Origin: Apoda limacodes
Taxonomy: Eukaryota > Arthropoda > Insecta > Lepidoptera > Limacodidae
Direction of reading: 5' to 3'
NCBI GenBank assembly: GCA_946406115.1
Contig: OX291547.1
Span: forward strand, 10,669,001 to 10,733,000
DNA length: 64,000 nucleotides
Shown here: one piece after another, positions 12,501 through 24,660 of the stretch
How positions within the stretch are numbered: the stretch's first letter is position 1
Layout: the number at the start of each line of letters is the position of its first letter
Translations under genes and position numbers: made by a program
Notes under the pieces: generated by a model
What the model saw: only the letters and a program-made list of their open reading frames with translations
Databases searched by the model: none
What the model was told of the DNA's origin: nothing

Positions 12501-14659
12501 TTAAGTTTATTCTAAGCATGTTACGACGACAGAAATCTCAGAAAATTTCATGGTGTTTGATTTGTAATTGTCGATAATAAGTGGAAAATTCGTTTGTATG
12601 ACGCGTGTTGCGAGATGCCGCGAATCGATTTTTCTTAAACCCTTTTCAGTCCCTGCAACTCTTTGAGCCAAAAATCAGGTCATCCTGTTGCTTCATTGCA
12701 ATTTAAAGAAGAAGTTCATTTATCTTACAACTTAATTTATAAAAATGATAATATTTTCAACTTAAGGCCCCATACACTGCACACTGGCGCCGCCACTTTT
12801 TATCGCAAAAAAAGCTTACGGCTAACGCGTGCTTCGGTGCTCTACGTTAGACAGTGCTCTTAGTTATGATAAATAACAACTAGGCGTCCTAACCTTTATA
12901 TTAATGTCATTAAAATTCATTCATATCAATTCAATTCAATTCTTCAGTTCATGCTTGACTCAATTACATGTAGGTAATACCATACCGTACTGTACTAGTA
13001 TTATCACTCAGTTTGTACATGATTTTATATCAGTTTTCTGTCAATATATAGGTTTGGACACTAAACTGTATTGTCTTAATTATTCTCGTCGGAAAATTTG
13101 CGATTGAAATTTGTTTCAAGGGTCAGCTAGTGCTCAAGTAGAGACCTCGTATGACAAACTGCAGTGTGTAAAACCCATATATTATACCCATATAAACCGC
13201 TGACCTAAAAAAAGGTAGTAGTAGATGAGTGGAAAAGAAAAAAGGTTCTAATATAGCTGAACTAACTTATATATATGATACTTATTTTATAATAAACAAT
13301 TACAAAGATAGAGTAGAATAAGGTCGCGGTGGTTTAACGATATTTATAATTTGGTTACTTATTATAAATAATTATTAACAATTTTCCAAAAAAATTATAC
13401 TCAGTATTTTTATTTATTTTATTAAGCTCCTTATTTTGTTTAAATTTAACATTTCAGGTGACATTGATGCCATCAACGACGTAGAAAGTGCTGATTATAC
13501 AGGATTTAGTCTTTTAAGTGAAGATATTTTGGGTGGTTTATTTGGTTCCTCCGGTGGCAAGAAACCAAACAAAATCAAAAAGAAGCAAGCACCTCTTGCA
13601 ACACCTACATCTACCACTACGAAACGTCCGCGGACTACAAGGCGTCCAGTTAGAAGACCAATCAACAGGTCAACTACACCACGTACAACAGTTACGAGAA
13701 CTACAACTGTTAAAATTCGACCTGTAAACCGAAGACCGACTCGTAGACCTTCTCGACGCCCAGCAAGACCACGCCCTAACAATAAACCAGGAAGTACAAC
13801 TTCCATTCCTAGCTCTTCAGAATTATTAGTGTCAGTAACAACACCATCTACTATCACAACTACAGTTACATCAACGCAAATCGACGTTAAAAGCACAGAG
13901 CGCAACGAAGTCTTAAACACTGTCGAAAATAACATAGTAGAACCAGTTGTTGCTGCTCAACAAACAACCCCAACTTTTAGCGCTACCACTTCAAAATCTG
14001 TATCCAACTTTGATGATACTGGTCTAGAAATGTCTTTAGCACATATAACTGGTCAACTTTCTTCTATGCCTGATATTGAAATAATAAGTACTGGTGATAA
14101 ATATTCTGATATGCCAACTACAAGTGAAAAACAAGTCACTTATCAAAAAATAGAAACATTTACTCCAGTGGCATCAGCTGTTATGCCTTTGGTTACTTCT
14201 ACTGAATCAAGTTTCAAAGATGATTTGGTACAAATAGTACAGTCCCTTGATTCGCAATCTGAGGAAAATTTTACTGACAAAGATAAAAATAATACTGATG
14301 AAGGTAGATCTATTTTTCATTACAACAAACAACAAATAATTTCAACCCCAAGTGATTATTATAAAGGTTTGAGTATGCCTAAAAAGAAACATCATAACAG
14401 TGAATTTGATTTCGACGATCTAGATGTGATTGGCTTATCTGAGATAGGAGAAAGCGTTGGAGACCATCTTGGAGTATTTGGAAAGCAAAATGGGCACAAC
14501 AAGAATAACAAAGTCAAAGATAACAAAAAAGATGAAAATGATTACAGCGATGTACTTGGACTTAATGCATGGAGCAAGACACTAGGCTTTTCTGGAAATA
14601 ATAAAAATAAAAAAGATAGAAGAAGACAAAACAAAATGATGCAAGGTGACTGGTCCTAA
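9525..14659 (+). CDS. Secreted Cys-rich DUF4773-like protein with Asp and Thr/Pro/Arg tails (paralog 1)
   Basis: Five coding exons, 9525-9597, 10223-10375, 11243-11332, 11910-12254 and 13458-14659. All junctions are GT-AG and phase 1, giving 620 residues. Residues 1-20 form a signal peptide (MKLSLVFELLLFFVLLAFAA), so the product should enter the secretory pathway. A CxCx4CxCC motif lies at residues 52-62, followed by five more cysteines beginning CASLMY, spread over exons 3 and 4; this is the pattern I associate with the arthropod family DUF4773, whose function is unknown. After the domain comes an Asp/Glu run (about 178-220). Then follows a long exon with Thr/Pro/Arg-rich sequence (about 269-338, mucin-like and very basic) and a Ser/Thr-rich region. 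The end is Lys/Asn-rich. Genes 2-4 lack this 400-residue extension. The start is the only ATG ahead of the signal peptide. A polyadenylation signal follows at 14787. Confidence 0.9.
10610..11010 (+). repeat. Interspersed repeat in intron of paralog 1
   Basis: Contains 'ttacccgactgcggcaaagc', 'ggagggtatatgtttttgac' and, near the end, 'aaaatggcggatttttggcg', word strings I recognise as recurring in lepidopteran introns. No coding capacity or clear ends seen. Confidence 0.4.
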
Positions 14660-14786
14660 TCATGATCATTCTAATGTTAAGTAGATATTAAGCTTATTTA
14701 TTTTCACTATTTATTTAAATACAATGTAAATAGTTAAATTATTGTGTTGATGTATCTGTGTGTGAATTTATCTTGAATGGAACTCA

Positions 14787-14792
14787 AATAAA
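14787..14792 (+). terminator. Polyadenylation signal AATAAA of paralog 1
   Basis: AATAAA 128 bases past the stop codon, followed by TG-rich sequence (gaagtgtgag), as expected of a cleavage site. Confidence 0.7.
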
Positions 14793-16095
14793 GAAGTGTG
14801 AGAAAACTTTATTTCACAAGTCATTATTATGTGTTTTGTTTTATATAGAGGTAGGAGTTTTAATGATTTGAAATTAATTATTATCTTAAAATATTTTATA
14901 GATTACTATACGCACACGGGTGCAATAGTGAATACGTACTTTTTTTAAATGCAATTATTATAAAACCAAAAATATGTCATGTTATAGGTAATGTTATGGT
15001 TCCTTAGTCGATACTATCATACGTTTGAATCCATAAAAACCTCTGATTTCGGTTGACTCGATATCAGCTTAAAACAGCGTACCAAATTGTCCTAATCGTT
15101 TGGTTGGAACAAAGATAGTTTTAATTGAGTCAAATACAGAAAACGTTGGTTTAATTTAATTTAAAAAGGCTTATCCTTTTTATTATCCATTATTACCCCA
15201 AAAATTACTTAATTTCAAAATATGGTAAAAAGTATTAATTTTTTTTTTACTTATTGCTTGTTAATCTTGGAAGACATGTACATATAGCACTGATACAGTT
15301 TAATTGATCTTTTAAGAAGGATAATTCTGAAACATTGCTATAACGTCACTTTTTGTGAACGAAACCATAGCGCGATCTAATTTGACGCCAACGCCATCTA
15401 GTTTACAAATAGGAAACATTTTTATATGGAGAAAAATTATGACACATCTAAGTTATGACTTTACACGATTTTTTAACATAAAATAAATGGCTATGTGTGA
15501 GTAGAATAATTAAGAGCAAGTCAAATATGCCTCGTTAGATTACACGTTGTTACAGAATGCGTTGAAGAAATAAAGGTTCACTACTCGTTCCCGCGTGATT
15601 ATATGTAGCCTATATGTTGTCCCGACTTCTAAATAATATTCGTGCCAAATTTGAAGTAAATCCAAGCAGTACTTTTTGAGTTTATCCCGGACATACATAC
15701 AGACAAACAGACAAAAATTCTAAAAACTATAATTTTGGCTTCGGTATCGATTGGAAATCACACCCCAAATATTTTTTTAAAAAAATATTCAATGTACAGT
15801 TTTGACTTTCCTACCATTTTATTATATGTATAGATTGGTTTCCACGACGCAGACGCGGCTAGTAAAGCTCCAAGTCGGCATGATTTTTGACGACATCTTA
15901 CACAAAACTTAAATAAATTATACAACGAAACCTTCTTCATGAATTACTCCGTCCATTGGTGAAAATTATATAAAGATCCAGTAAGTAGTATTTGAGGTTA
16001 TCGCGATCAAACAACTAGTAGTTTAGCTTTTCTACTTTACATCTTTCTATTACTAAATAGTAGGAGCATAATATATATAATAAACTATTACACAA

Positions 16096-16194
16096 ATGGT
16101 AGCAAAATTACTAAGAACTAATACAATCAATACTCAATGTAAACCATTTGGTAGCAAAATTACTAAGAACTAATACAATCAATACTCAATGTAA
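16096..16194. repeat. 52-bp direct tandem duplication
   Basis: 'ggtagcaaaattactaagaa' through 'caatactcaatgtaa' occurs twice with a 52-base offset and almost no differences, so the duplication is recent. Confidence 0.85.
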
Positions 16195-16639
16195 TGTTCA
16201 TGAAGATGAGACGTATTTTGTTCCATACTGTACCTAAACCTAATAAGGTTTTATAATTTATGCTAAAATTACTCTTGAAATTCCAAATTAGGTGTTGTCT
16301 TCTGTATGTATGTCACAGCTATTTTTCTTAGTAACTACAAAAGTGTGGCCTTGAAATTTGGTACTTATATGGAACTAGCTTGCCTGGATCTATCTAATAC
16401 ACAATAAATGAATACATTTTTCATTATTGAAAATAAGGTCTGAAACACAAGGTTCAAATCTGAAAGTATAGGATTACTTACTAAAGCAAGTGGTGTGTCA
16501 TATGAACGGGTTTTATTTCATTAATTTTAAAATTATATTTTATATCACACAGCCTTTGATTGACGGCTAAAATTGCACCAAATTTTAAGTTTACTATTGA
16601 AAATATATCGTAATATGCCTTGTTTTAGTTTATCTATAC

Positions 16640-16860
16640 ATATAAAATACTTTGTCCTGAATGACTGATGCATCAACGCACAGCCTATACCGCTGATCGT
16701 AGAGACCTGAAACTTAGAGGGTGTCTATATATGACGTAGGCATCCGATAAGAAAGGATTTTCCAAAATTCTGCCTCTAAGGGGATGAAAAAGGGAGGCAA
16801 AGATTGTATGGGACAACGTGATTCCTTGGTGCAATCTATGATAAAATATAAAATTTTGCA
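16640..16860 (+). repeat. Interspersed repeat, 'actttgtcctgaatgactga' family
   Basis: Shares 'aaaatactttgtcctgaatg', 'atcaacgcacagcc', 'ccgctgatcgta' and 'ggcatccgataagaaa' with the copy at 17212-17545. Confidence 0.7.
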
Positions 16861-17211
16861 TTAACCTTTTTTTACAAAATTGATGGAAGACGTGTTTTGT
16901 ATTTTATTGACATTTGGTGACACACATTAACTAACGGGGTTAAAAAGGGGTAGAACGTTATTTAGCGGTTATTTGCTTCGAAGTTGATATCAATACTCCT
17001 TAGTGTTTTTGATTTAAATTACATTTTATTTTGATTTTGAAAACTCAATCCTATTTTATTTAAAAAGGTTAAACTCACTTAAAAACATAAGCAAATTCTT
17101 TTTAAATTTGGAATGTCTTGAAAGTCATTTGAAGCTTCCTAAGCTACAAGAGGTTATGCACTTTTTAGTTGTTTTATAATAATACTTATAGTCTTCTTTT
17201 TTTACCTATTA

Positions 17212-17545
17212 TATACACATAAAATACTTTGTCCTGAATGACTGACGGATCAACGCACAGCCTAAACCGCTGATCGTAAAGACCTGAAACTTGGAAGGTG
17301 TGTTCTTTATATGATCCCAGGCATCCGATAAGAAAAGATTTTCCGAAAGGGTCAAGTACGAGTCGGACTTGCGCAATAAGGGTAAACCGATTATAATGAA
17401 ATTTTGGTAAGTAGTTATACACACGCTGGGGAAGGTTTTAGAGAAAGAAAAAAAAAGTCAAGTGCGAGTCGGACTCGCGCAATAAGGATAAACATATTGT
17501 TATAAAATTTTGGTAAGTTCTTATGCACACGCCGGGGAAGATTTC
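17212..17545 (+). repeat. Interspersed repeat, 'actttgtcctgaatgactga' family, with internal duplication
   Basis: Second copy of the element at 16640. It is followed by two direct repeats (about 17349-17440 and 17457-17545) that share 'gcgagtcggact-gcgcaata' and 'aaattttggtaag' and end in 'cacgc-ggggaag'. A related stretch occurs at about 47400-47560. Confidence 0.65.
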
Positions 17546-17879
17546 TGAATTAGTTCAACCCTTTCACAATAGGTTGGTGCGGCAGTTGTTTTAAAATAAG
17601 AAACAACGTTCGCCGAGTTAGCCGAGTGGTTATATAATATTATAGCTCTGCGTGTGATGGTCATTAGGGTCTATGTTAGGCCAGATAAAAATAAATATAT
17701 AACTGCTATAATAACCCTGGCTTGCCCACACAGAACGTTGTTGAAAGTAACAGTAAGAGCCGTTGATGGACAGACTAGACAGATGGGTTCCTTCCTCTCC
17801 TACCATTCAATTGGTATCAAAGTGAAGTAACAGAAACAGAAAGGTTTTTATGTACAAAATCATCATCCTTATTCTAATA

Positions 17880-18125
17880 TACCTCTATGTCCTCACTGTT
17901 GGGGTACGACGTACCCTCGCTAAAGGTGATTTGGGCCACAGTAATCACGCGGGCCCTGTACGGTTTATGGACTTCACGTACGTCTTATTTTTGTAATTTT
18001 TCCATCTAAATGCCAGTAGTGTGAATAAATTAATGTTCGCTATAAATAAGTACACACCGGGCTCGAACCTCCGCCACTCGGGACGTAAGGTGAAATAGAA
18101 ACCCTAGGTTATCACGACCTCCCAT
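17880..18125 (-). repeat. tRNA-headed SINE, reverse orientation
   Basis: Plus-strand blocks 'ctgttggggtacgac', 'ggtgatttgggccac', 'gcgggccctgtacgg' and 'gggctcgaacctccgcca' match in order the SINE at 22648-22957. The last block is the reverse complement of an RNA polymerase III B box. Confidence 0.7.
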
Positions 18126-18723
18126 ACCCTACCTACGACCTACCATCATCATAGACAATAGTATATTAGCAATATATGAGAAGTAAAGGTTACGCAACCT
18201 AAATACGTATGACGTTCCTGTGTCTGAAGATATGTACGAGCTATTTCAGCAGTACAATACTACTACTTAAGGATATGGCGATGAACCGTACGGGTTTCTC
18301 CTCCTCCTATAGTAGCTAGAAGGATATAAGTTTTTATTAAGGGTAATAGAGAGGTTGCTTGCAACTACAAGGCCAAACAAACAAAGGGCAGCTCTCAGTA
18401 GGTATGCAGCCCTCCTCTTGACCCATCCCAAGGTTTGTAGTTGATGTCTTAGCCACCAGTGCAGCTACGCTCCGTATTGTGTACTTCCTTAACCGGTTAA
18501 ACTACTGTGAGCTGAAAGCGTAGCAAAGGGCTTCCGAACCTCTCGCTGCAAGACAGATGTCTCAAGCTCTGCCTAACGAGTGTTGTCCGTGCGAGGCAGG
18601 AGGTGCGCTGTAGCGTAGGCAGCACTAGGGTGGCAAGAGGCTGCACGGGCCGTAGAGTGGTGTCAGTAGGTGACACGAGGCTTAAGGAAAGTGCAGAGAG
18701 AGGATTGCAGGTGAAGTAAATTT

Positions 18724-19022
18724 TTAGGGTTCCGTACCTGCAAGGTAATTAGGAACCCTATTACTAAGGCTTCGCTGTCCGTCCGTCCGTCCGTCCGTCT
18801 GTCACCAGGCTGTATCTCATGAACCGTTATAGTTAGACTGTTGAAATTTTCACAAAAGATGTATTTCTGTTGCCGCTATAACAAATAATACTAAAAAACA
18901 GAAAAAAAATATTTAAGGGGGCTCCCATACAACATACGTGAATTTTTTTGCTCGTTTTTGTAGATAATGGAACGGAACCCTTCGTGCACGAGTCCGACTC
19001 GCACTTGGCCGATTTTATTTTT
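18724..19022 (+). repeat. Interspersed repeat, 'ggttccgtacc...cacttggcc' family
   Basis: Begins 'agggttccgtacctg' and ends 'gactcgcacttggccgattt'. It contains a (GTCC)n run at 18775-18799 and 'caccaggctgtatctcatga'. A second copy lies at 39249-39651, with fragments at 31935-31975 and 34138-34215. Common in Lepidoptera, non-coding. Confidence 0.75.
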
Positions 19023-19779
19023 TTACATCATATTCTTCAAGGAAACTCTGAACATAGCATTATCTACCTATAGCTCGCTGAGAGGTAACTTTCAACTTTT
19101 TCTTTTTTTCAATTTCAAACCTTTTTAGTAGCCGTCTTCGAGGTATATTTGTTTGACATCCTCACCAGTAATTATATATTCTTTTGGAAATGAATTTCAA
19201 TTAGTTATTTCCAGTAAGCCATTAATAGTTATTAATTGCAATTCTAAAGTGAACCAGATTAATAGTTCCTTAGCTCATAATCGGACGTTGAATGCCCATT
19301 TTCTACCAACAGTGTGAATTTTTTAAGCGATTTTTGCAGAAATCCCGTTATTTATGCATATGTATAAAATTCAACAACTTTTTATCAACTAATATTCACT
19401 TAACTGTTTTAGTAAAACAGTCTGTTTGGTTTAATTCGTGGTACAAAAAAAAAACACAAATCCTTTAAATATGAAAATGTGAAAATCTTGACACAACTCA
19501 ATAAAAACACGCATCTTTATTTCTAGGAGGAAACACCAATATCAGTTATAAATTGTGCCTTTGTATTATATTAGCTTTAAACTGACATGGAAAGTAAAAA
19601 TCGATACGACAAAATTAACTTTTGGTTTCAGCTTTCTCCGTGTACTGTCATTAAAATTTAAAACTCGTTTCACGTGCTCATTGGCCGTGCACTCACAGTA
19701 TTATACCTACAGTTGTTTCATCAGTTATATACCAGAGGGGAGTCTACATAGCTAGTAATGCTAACTCACTTGTCAAACA

Positions 19780-21881
19780 ATGTTGACATACAAAATCAAT
19801 TTATTGCTTTTACTGTCTGTGATCATTTGCCATGCGCAGTTAGGTAAGTAGAATGTTTTAGATTGAATTACGATTTTTATATTTTTATTCGAATATTAAG
19901 TGAAAAATTTCATTATCAGATGACTCCTATGAAGTTATTAATATTAAAATTCCTCGTAAAATATTTGAGAAAGCATTGTCTCCTACTCCTGTATTGAGGT
20001 CATCTGCAACAGTAACTTTACCAATATACGTTTCGCAAGAAGAAGAAATTGAATCCGAAATAGAAGAAGCGAATGACGAAGTTAATGTGATTGAAGAAGA
20101 GACACCTGTTGTTAACAGTAAACCTGATATAGATAATGTAGCAGCGGTTGCACCAGTTGTAACTCAAGCACCTCAAATAAATGACGCTGTGACACCAGAT
20201 GTGAGCCCAGTCGTTACTGGTCAAGTTGTGAGACTTCCTTGTTCATGTGTTCGTGGACAATGTGGTTGCTGTACAGGATCTATACTTGAGAGAATTAGCA
20301 TGAAGGCTTGTTCAAATATTACATTTGTTCCTGAAGACTTTGTCTTTGATGTCCGTATGAGTGTAAATAATAACACTGTCCTACGAAGAAGAGTATCAGG
20401 TACACATACAAATGATGTTGTAGTGTTTGATAACCATGCCCAGTTTTTCATAATTTTTCATAACTATTCTAGCTAGTGATCCTCCTCCGATATGCTTTAA
20501 TCCAAGAAGAACTCCATTTGTCCACGTTTGTGTGGAGTTAAGCAATATTCGCATCAAGAACCGGAACGCTCACGCCTGCTTAGATATCAACGCAGATATA
20601 GCTGACTTCCCAGTTTATTCCGCTTCTTTTAGATGTTTTAGGTTAGTAGACTTGATTTATATTTGTGTCAAAATGACTGATTGCAATGCATGATTACGTT
20701 TTTAGCTCTTCAATTAATATTATTATTACACATAATTATATACGGAACGTACACAAACATTTACACAATAAAAATCTAACATAAACTTTTGTCATGATAT
20801 ATAACAATTTTCTTATTTAATACTGAGAAACTTAAAAATATAAGTACCTATATATTTTTAGCCGCCACTTTCTTAAAACTCATACAATTAAAATGACAAG
20901 GGATGATTTATGTGTTTGTTTGTTTCTACATAATTCTAATTTGGCGAAAGGAATTAATTCGAAACTTTCACCTATACATGGCTAATGCTTTCCGTGATGA
21001 TTTTGCTATATGTAACGCGGATATAACCACGAGGTACAACAAGTTAATTATAGTTTGAACAAACTTAAGATACAGCCTGAAAAAGGTAAATTACTTTTCG
21101 AAACACTTGCTCATAAAGCAGCCTTTACTACACGTGTTCAGCATCTTAAAAGCGTCCATAACGCAATTGCGCGGTAATGACAATTACCGCACGAGTGCCT
21201 TTTACTTTACAATTATTTATTTTAATTTTCAATACACTTGCTCATAAAGTAGACTTTACTGCAACCCCTTTCAACTGCATAATAGCGTCCATTTACGTAC
21301 TTATGTTTTACTTATAGACTTTTAAAAATTTTTAGTAAGAAGACTTTTGCCTATGAACCAAGTTCTTATTTTTGGAAAAATAAATCGAACGTTTGTTAAT
21401 AACATATCAACTATTACAAAATTTTCACAATCATATAAGTATTAACTATCTTTCAAGTGTGTTTAAAATAGTCGTATGACACTCGTGAGCTCTGCTGCAA
21501 CCCACAACCTCGTCTGTAATTAGCAGCCTATTAAGTGAGTCTAGCAGCTCTCTTGTATTATAATGTAATATTAGGGTTTATAATTTCATACCAATACTAT
21601 TGATAAGTGAAATTTGTATAACCTTATATATTTTCAGCCTTGGTGCTTCGGGGGTCAAAACGGGGCTTCAGCCGAAGCCAGTGTCATCGGGTCCGGAAAC
21701 AGTCAGTCTTTTTGGAAACAACAATAATAACGATGATGATGATGACGATGACGATGATGGAGGCGGTTTTTTCGGTTTATTCGGTGGAGGTGAAGGAGGA
21801 GGTATTTTTGGAGGGGGCGGTGGCGGCGGCGGCGGAGGCTTTTTTGGTAGACCTGGAGGTGGCTTTTTCGGCAGACAGTAA
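19780..21881 (+). CDS. Secreted Cys-rich DUF4773-like protein with Asp/Gly-Phe tail (paralog 2)
   Basis: Four exons, 19780-19843, 19920-20399, 20473-20641 and 21638-21881, with GT-AG introns of phases 1, 1 and 2 and a continuous frame of 318 residues. The signal peptide is MLTYKINLLLLLSVIICHA. An acidic spacer rich in Glu follows (about 60-85), then a Pro/Val-rich linker and CxCx4CxCC at residues 129-139. Four more cysteines lie in exon 3, starting at PPICFNPRR. The last exon encodes five Asn, nine Asp and then Gly-rich segments punctuated by paired Phe (GGGFFG), ending FFGRQ. Exon 3 is 169 nt, exactly as in paralog 3, which supports direct descent. Function unknown; expected to be extracellular. 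Confidence 0.9.
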
Positions 21882-21972
21882 AACGACTGAAAACTAAAAA
21901 ATCTTTTATTATCCATCGATAAATTACTTAATTTTAATTTATTTATTTATATTTAAAAATACTAAGTCATTA

Positions 21973-21978
21973 ATTAAA
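21973..21978 (+). terminator. Possible variant polyadenylation signal ATTAAA, paralog 2
   Basis: ATTAAA 92 bases past the stop; there is no AATAAA nearby. Weak, positional evidence only. Confidence 0.3.
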
Positions 21979-22007
21979 ATTACTTGAATTCAAATTCAAA
22001 GAACTAA

Positions 22008-22076
22008 ATGGCGCAGTGCTGGAACATGCGGCTGTCATGTCAAAGGTCCTGGGTTCGATTCCCGGTAAGGGGCAAC
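22008..22076 (+). repeat. tRNA-derived SINE head
   Basis: Has an A-box-like 'tggcgcagtgctgg' and a near-perfect B box within 'ctgggttcgattcccggtaa', but no acceptor stem can be formed. The same 'aaggtcctgggttcgattcc' string occurs in reverse at 33100-33175, so this is a dispersed SINE and not a tRNA gene. Confidence 0.6.
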
Positions 22077-22491
22077 CAATATTGTTATATTTTGTTAATT
22101 TAAAGTTATCTCAACTCTAGATTAAACTCTCAATTCTAGTTATACCTTTGGCAAAACGTGGATAAGACTGCGGAGATAAGAGTCAATATAGTATTTATTT
22201 TATTTAAATCACTAAATACATTATTGGCCAAACAATATTGTTAATGTCTCTAGCCTTCTGACCACATTCCTCATAAAAACAGTTCAGATGAGTTTTTGCT
22301 TGTGTGTTTAGTTTTAAATAAATGTTAGTTATTACAGTAATAATATAAATTTAAGTAATAATATAATTTAAAATACCTGTTTGATTTTTTACCATGATGC
22401 CTAAACTGATACATAAGCCTGACTTTAGACTCAATATAATATTAATATTAATTGATAAAATTGCAATTCTTATTAATCTTATTACATCTAC

Positions 22492-23355
22492 CATCACTAT
22501 GCAGACGATCTACAGATATACAGGCAAGCTTTTATTAATTAATTTTTAAATGCTGGTTAAATCATAAATAGAGACCTGTCTCGCATTGCGGACTGGAGTG
22601 AGTCGTATGGTCTTGTTGTCAATCCCAATAAAACGCAAGTCATTATCTCGCCAGCCATCATGCGTCCCTACTGTTGGGGCACGGCCTACCCTCATAAGCG
22701 AGGGTGATTTGGGCCATAGTCCACTCGCGGGCCCAGTGCGGATTGTGGACTTCACATACGTCTTTATTTTTCTTGACGTATGCAGGTTTTCTTACGATGT
22801 TTTCCTTCACCGCAACGGCAATGGTGTAAAATAAATTTTGTATATGTGAATTTAAGAAAAGATCATTGGTACACGCCGACCCCGGGGTTCAAACCTCCGC
22901 CATATGGCACGTAAAGTGAAATTTAAACTTCTCGGCCACCCCGAACTACATTTCCGACAAGTCATTATCGTGGGTAGTAAAAGACAAGTCTCCAAGATTG
23001 ATAGACAACAACTTCCATCAGCCTGCGTAACTATTCCATACATAGTGATAGTGATATTGTGAATAGCTTAGGTGAACATCTAGCATAGGGTCCATAAATT
23101 AAAGAAGTTAGTAAGAAAATATTTGTTACTGCGAGGTCTTTGAGTAGATAACGCAATTTTCTACCTATCCCTACTAAAATTGCTCTTGCCAAGTCACTAT
23201 TTCCTGTTCTCGACTATGCAGATGGTAGCTATCTTAATCTCAGAGAGCTTAACTGGCTTCAAAACTTATGCATTAGATTTATATTTGGTCTGTGAAAGCA
23301 TGATCACATATCCGAATTCCGAACACAGATCAAAGGGCTCCCAAGTCGTCTTCGC
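22492..23355 (+). pseudogene. Non-LTR retrotransposon RT fragment, split by a SINE
   Basis: Reads HHYADDLQIY at 22492-22521, the YADD catalytic box of reverse transcriptase. SRIADWSESYGLVVNPNKTQ follows at about 22580-22638. After the SINE (22648-22957) the text resumes in register with VGSKRQVSKID. Further on, pieces such as TKIALAKSLLFPVLDYADGS and LQNLCIRFIFGL appear in shifted frames. These are the C-terminal half of a LINE ORF2 of the Jockey/CR1/I type. Stops and frameshifts show it is dead. Confidence 0.8.
22648..22957 (-). mobile_element. Full-length tRNA-headed SINE with 12-bp target duplication
   Basis: Flanked by identical CAAGTCATTATC at 22636-22647 and 22958-22969. Reading the minus strand from 22957, an A box (gtggccgagaag) and B box (ggaggtttgaacc) mark a tRNA-derived head. 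Its 3' body ends near 22648. Removing the element restores the interrupted LINE reading frame (TQVII then VGSK). Related copies: 17880-18125, 32245-32440, 32465-32700, 35180-35425 and a fragment at 32826-32895. Confidence 0.9.
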
Positions 23356-24489
23356 AGGAATACTCATGTCTTATTTTAACATCTATATTAACTTCCTGTT
23401 CAATCCAAAATCACTGGTATATTTAAAATAATACTTCAGTTTTATTGGTTCTCCTTTACTTTGTGACTGTTCGAGCCTGTTGTGAAAACTCCAACAAAAC
23501 ATTTATATTATTTAAAACTGAAACTTTTGGTGAAAAAAATAATTGTTGTTAATTTGGAACTGGTGAAATGCATTTTATGTTGATGCATTGATTGATTTTA
23601 TAAAACTTTGTTACGAGTATAGTTTTTATTTATTAATATTTTTATATTTTTATTTATTATTATATGTTTTTAGTGTACGAAAAAAGCAATTCGTCACTCA
23701 AAAGTAAAAAATAAAAACTTTTTAACCAAAAAAACAACCGGCTTCAAAAATATGCACTAAAACCCTTAAAATAATTACTTATTTCCAAAAATCTGATCTG
23801 ATATACAGTTCGCAGTTGGTGTCTTTGTACCTATCAGACTTCACTTACATGAAACCAACTTCAAACTGTAATTCAGAACAGTTTTTTTTTTTTTTTTTAT
23901 TTATGTATACTTTCTGCACAAACAAAAGTGTACAATGGCGAGCTTTATGCCACATGGCATTCTCTACCAGCCAACCATAGGCTTATCAGATAAATTCATT
24001 GCCGGTGCATTAAATCTTTGCTAAGTAGGCAATTTTGAGAGAAAAACTTTTTTTAATTGAACCTACACTAAGCTATATATATTACATAAATATACAATTA
24101 TATATACACACAAACATTCAAATACATACCTGTGGGTATATTGCTTAAGAATAAAATATATTATAAACTGAAGAGAAAATAGCTTCACTAGAAGAACGGA
24201 AGTAAGTAGAGAAAACAGAATTGAACTCGTTCATTCTTTGCACTGTTAGAGGTAATGTTTTTTTCAGCTTTTCTTTGAAGACCTGTTTGAACTAACCACT
24301 GTAGGTGTCTTTAGAGAGTGCGTTCTAGAACCCTATAGCATGAACAGTAATAGAATTGGATAGGAACCTAGAGCGGTGACGAGGCGTGTCAATTTATTCG
24401 GCAGGGAATTCTCACACCTTAGAACTTAAATGGTCACGTACAGTGCGATTTCAGAGAAACTTCCTCCCGCAAACTGATCCCGCAAAGAA

Positions 24490-24660
24490 TGGGGTTCTTC
24501 AAGAAGTTATTAGAAGAAAGAAGTTATTAGATTTTTCAAGGGCCGGCAACGCGTGCCTGATGCCCCAGGTGTTGCAAGCATCCATATGTTGCGGTAACCG
24601 CTTTCCATCACGCGGACCGCAAGCTTGTTTGCCACCCTAGTGGAGTATATAATTTTTTTA
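24490..24660 (-). repeat. Interspersed repeat, 'ggcaaacaagc' family (reverse)
   Basis: Reverse copy with a small direct duplication of 'aagaagttattagaag' at about 24500-24530. Contains 'ggccggcaacgcgtgcctga' and 'aagcttgtttgccaccctag'. Confidence 0.75.

Larger units (their letters stand above)
14820..19555. other. Intergenic region rich in dispersed repeats
   Basis: No gene is supported. It carries a 52-bp tandem duplication (16096-16194), two copies of the 'actttgtcctgaatgactga' family (16640-16860, 17212-17545), a reverse SINE (17880-18125) and a 'ggttccgtacc' family copy (18724-19022). A less AT-rich stretch at about 18280-18720 shows no ORF or motif I recognise. Confidence 0.6.

Noticed and set aside
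13495..13935. 146-codon minus-strand ORF
   Set aside because: Antisense shadow of the Thr/Pro/Arg-rich last exon of paralog 1.
21668..21916. Proline-rich minus-strand ORF
   Set aside because: Antisense shadow of the Gly-rich exon of paralog 2.
22008..22076. tRNA gene
   Set aside because: A and B boxes are present but no acceptor stem forms, and the same sequence recurs in SINEs (33100-33175).
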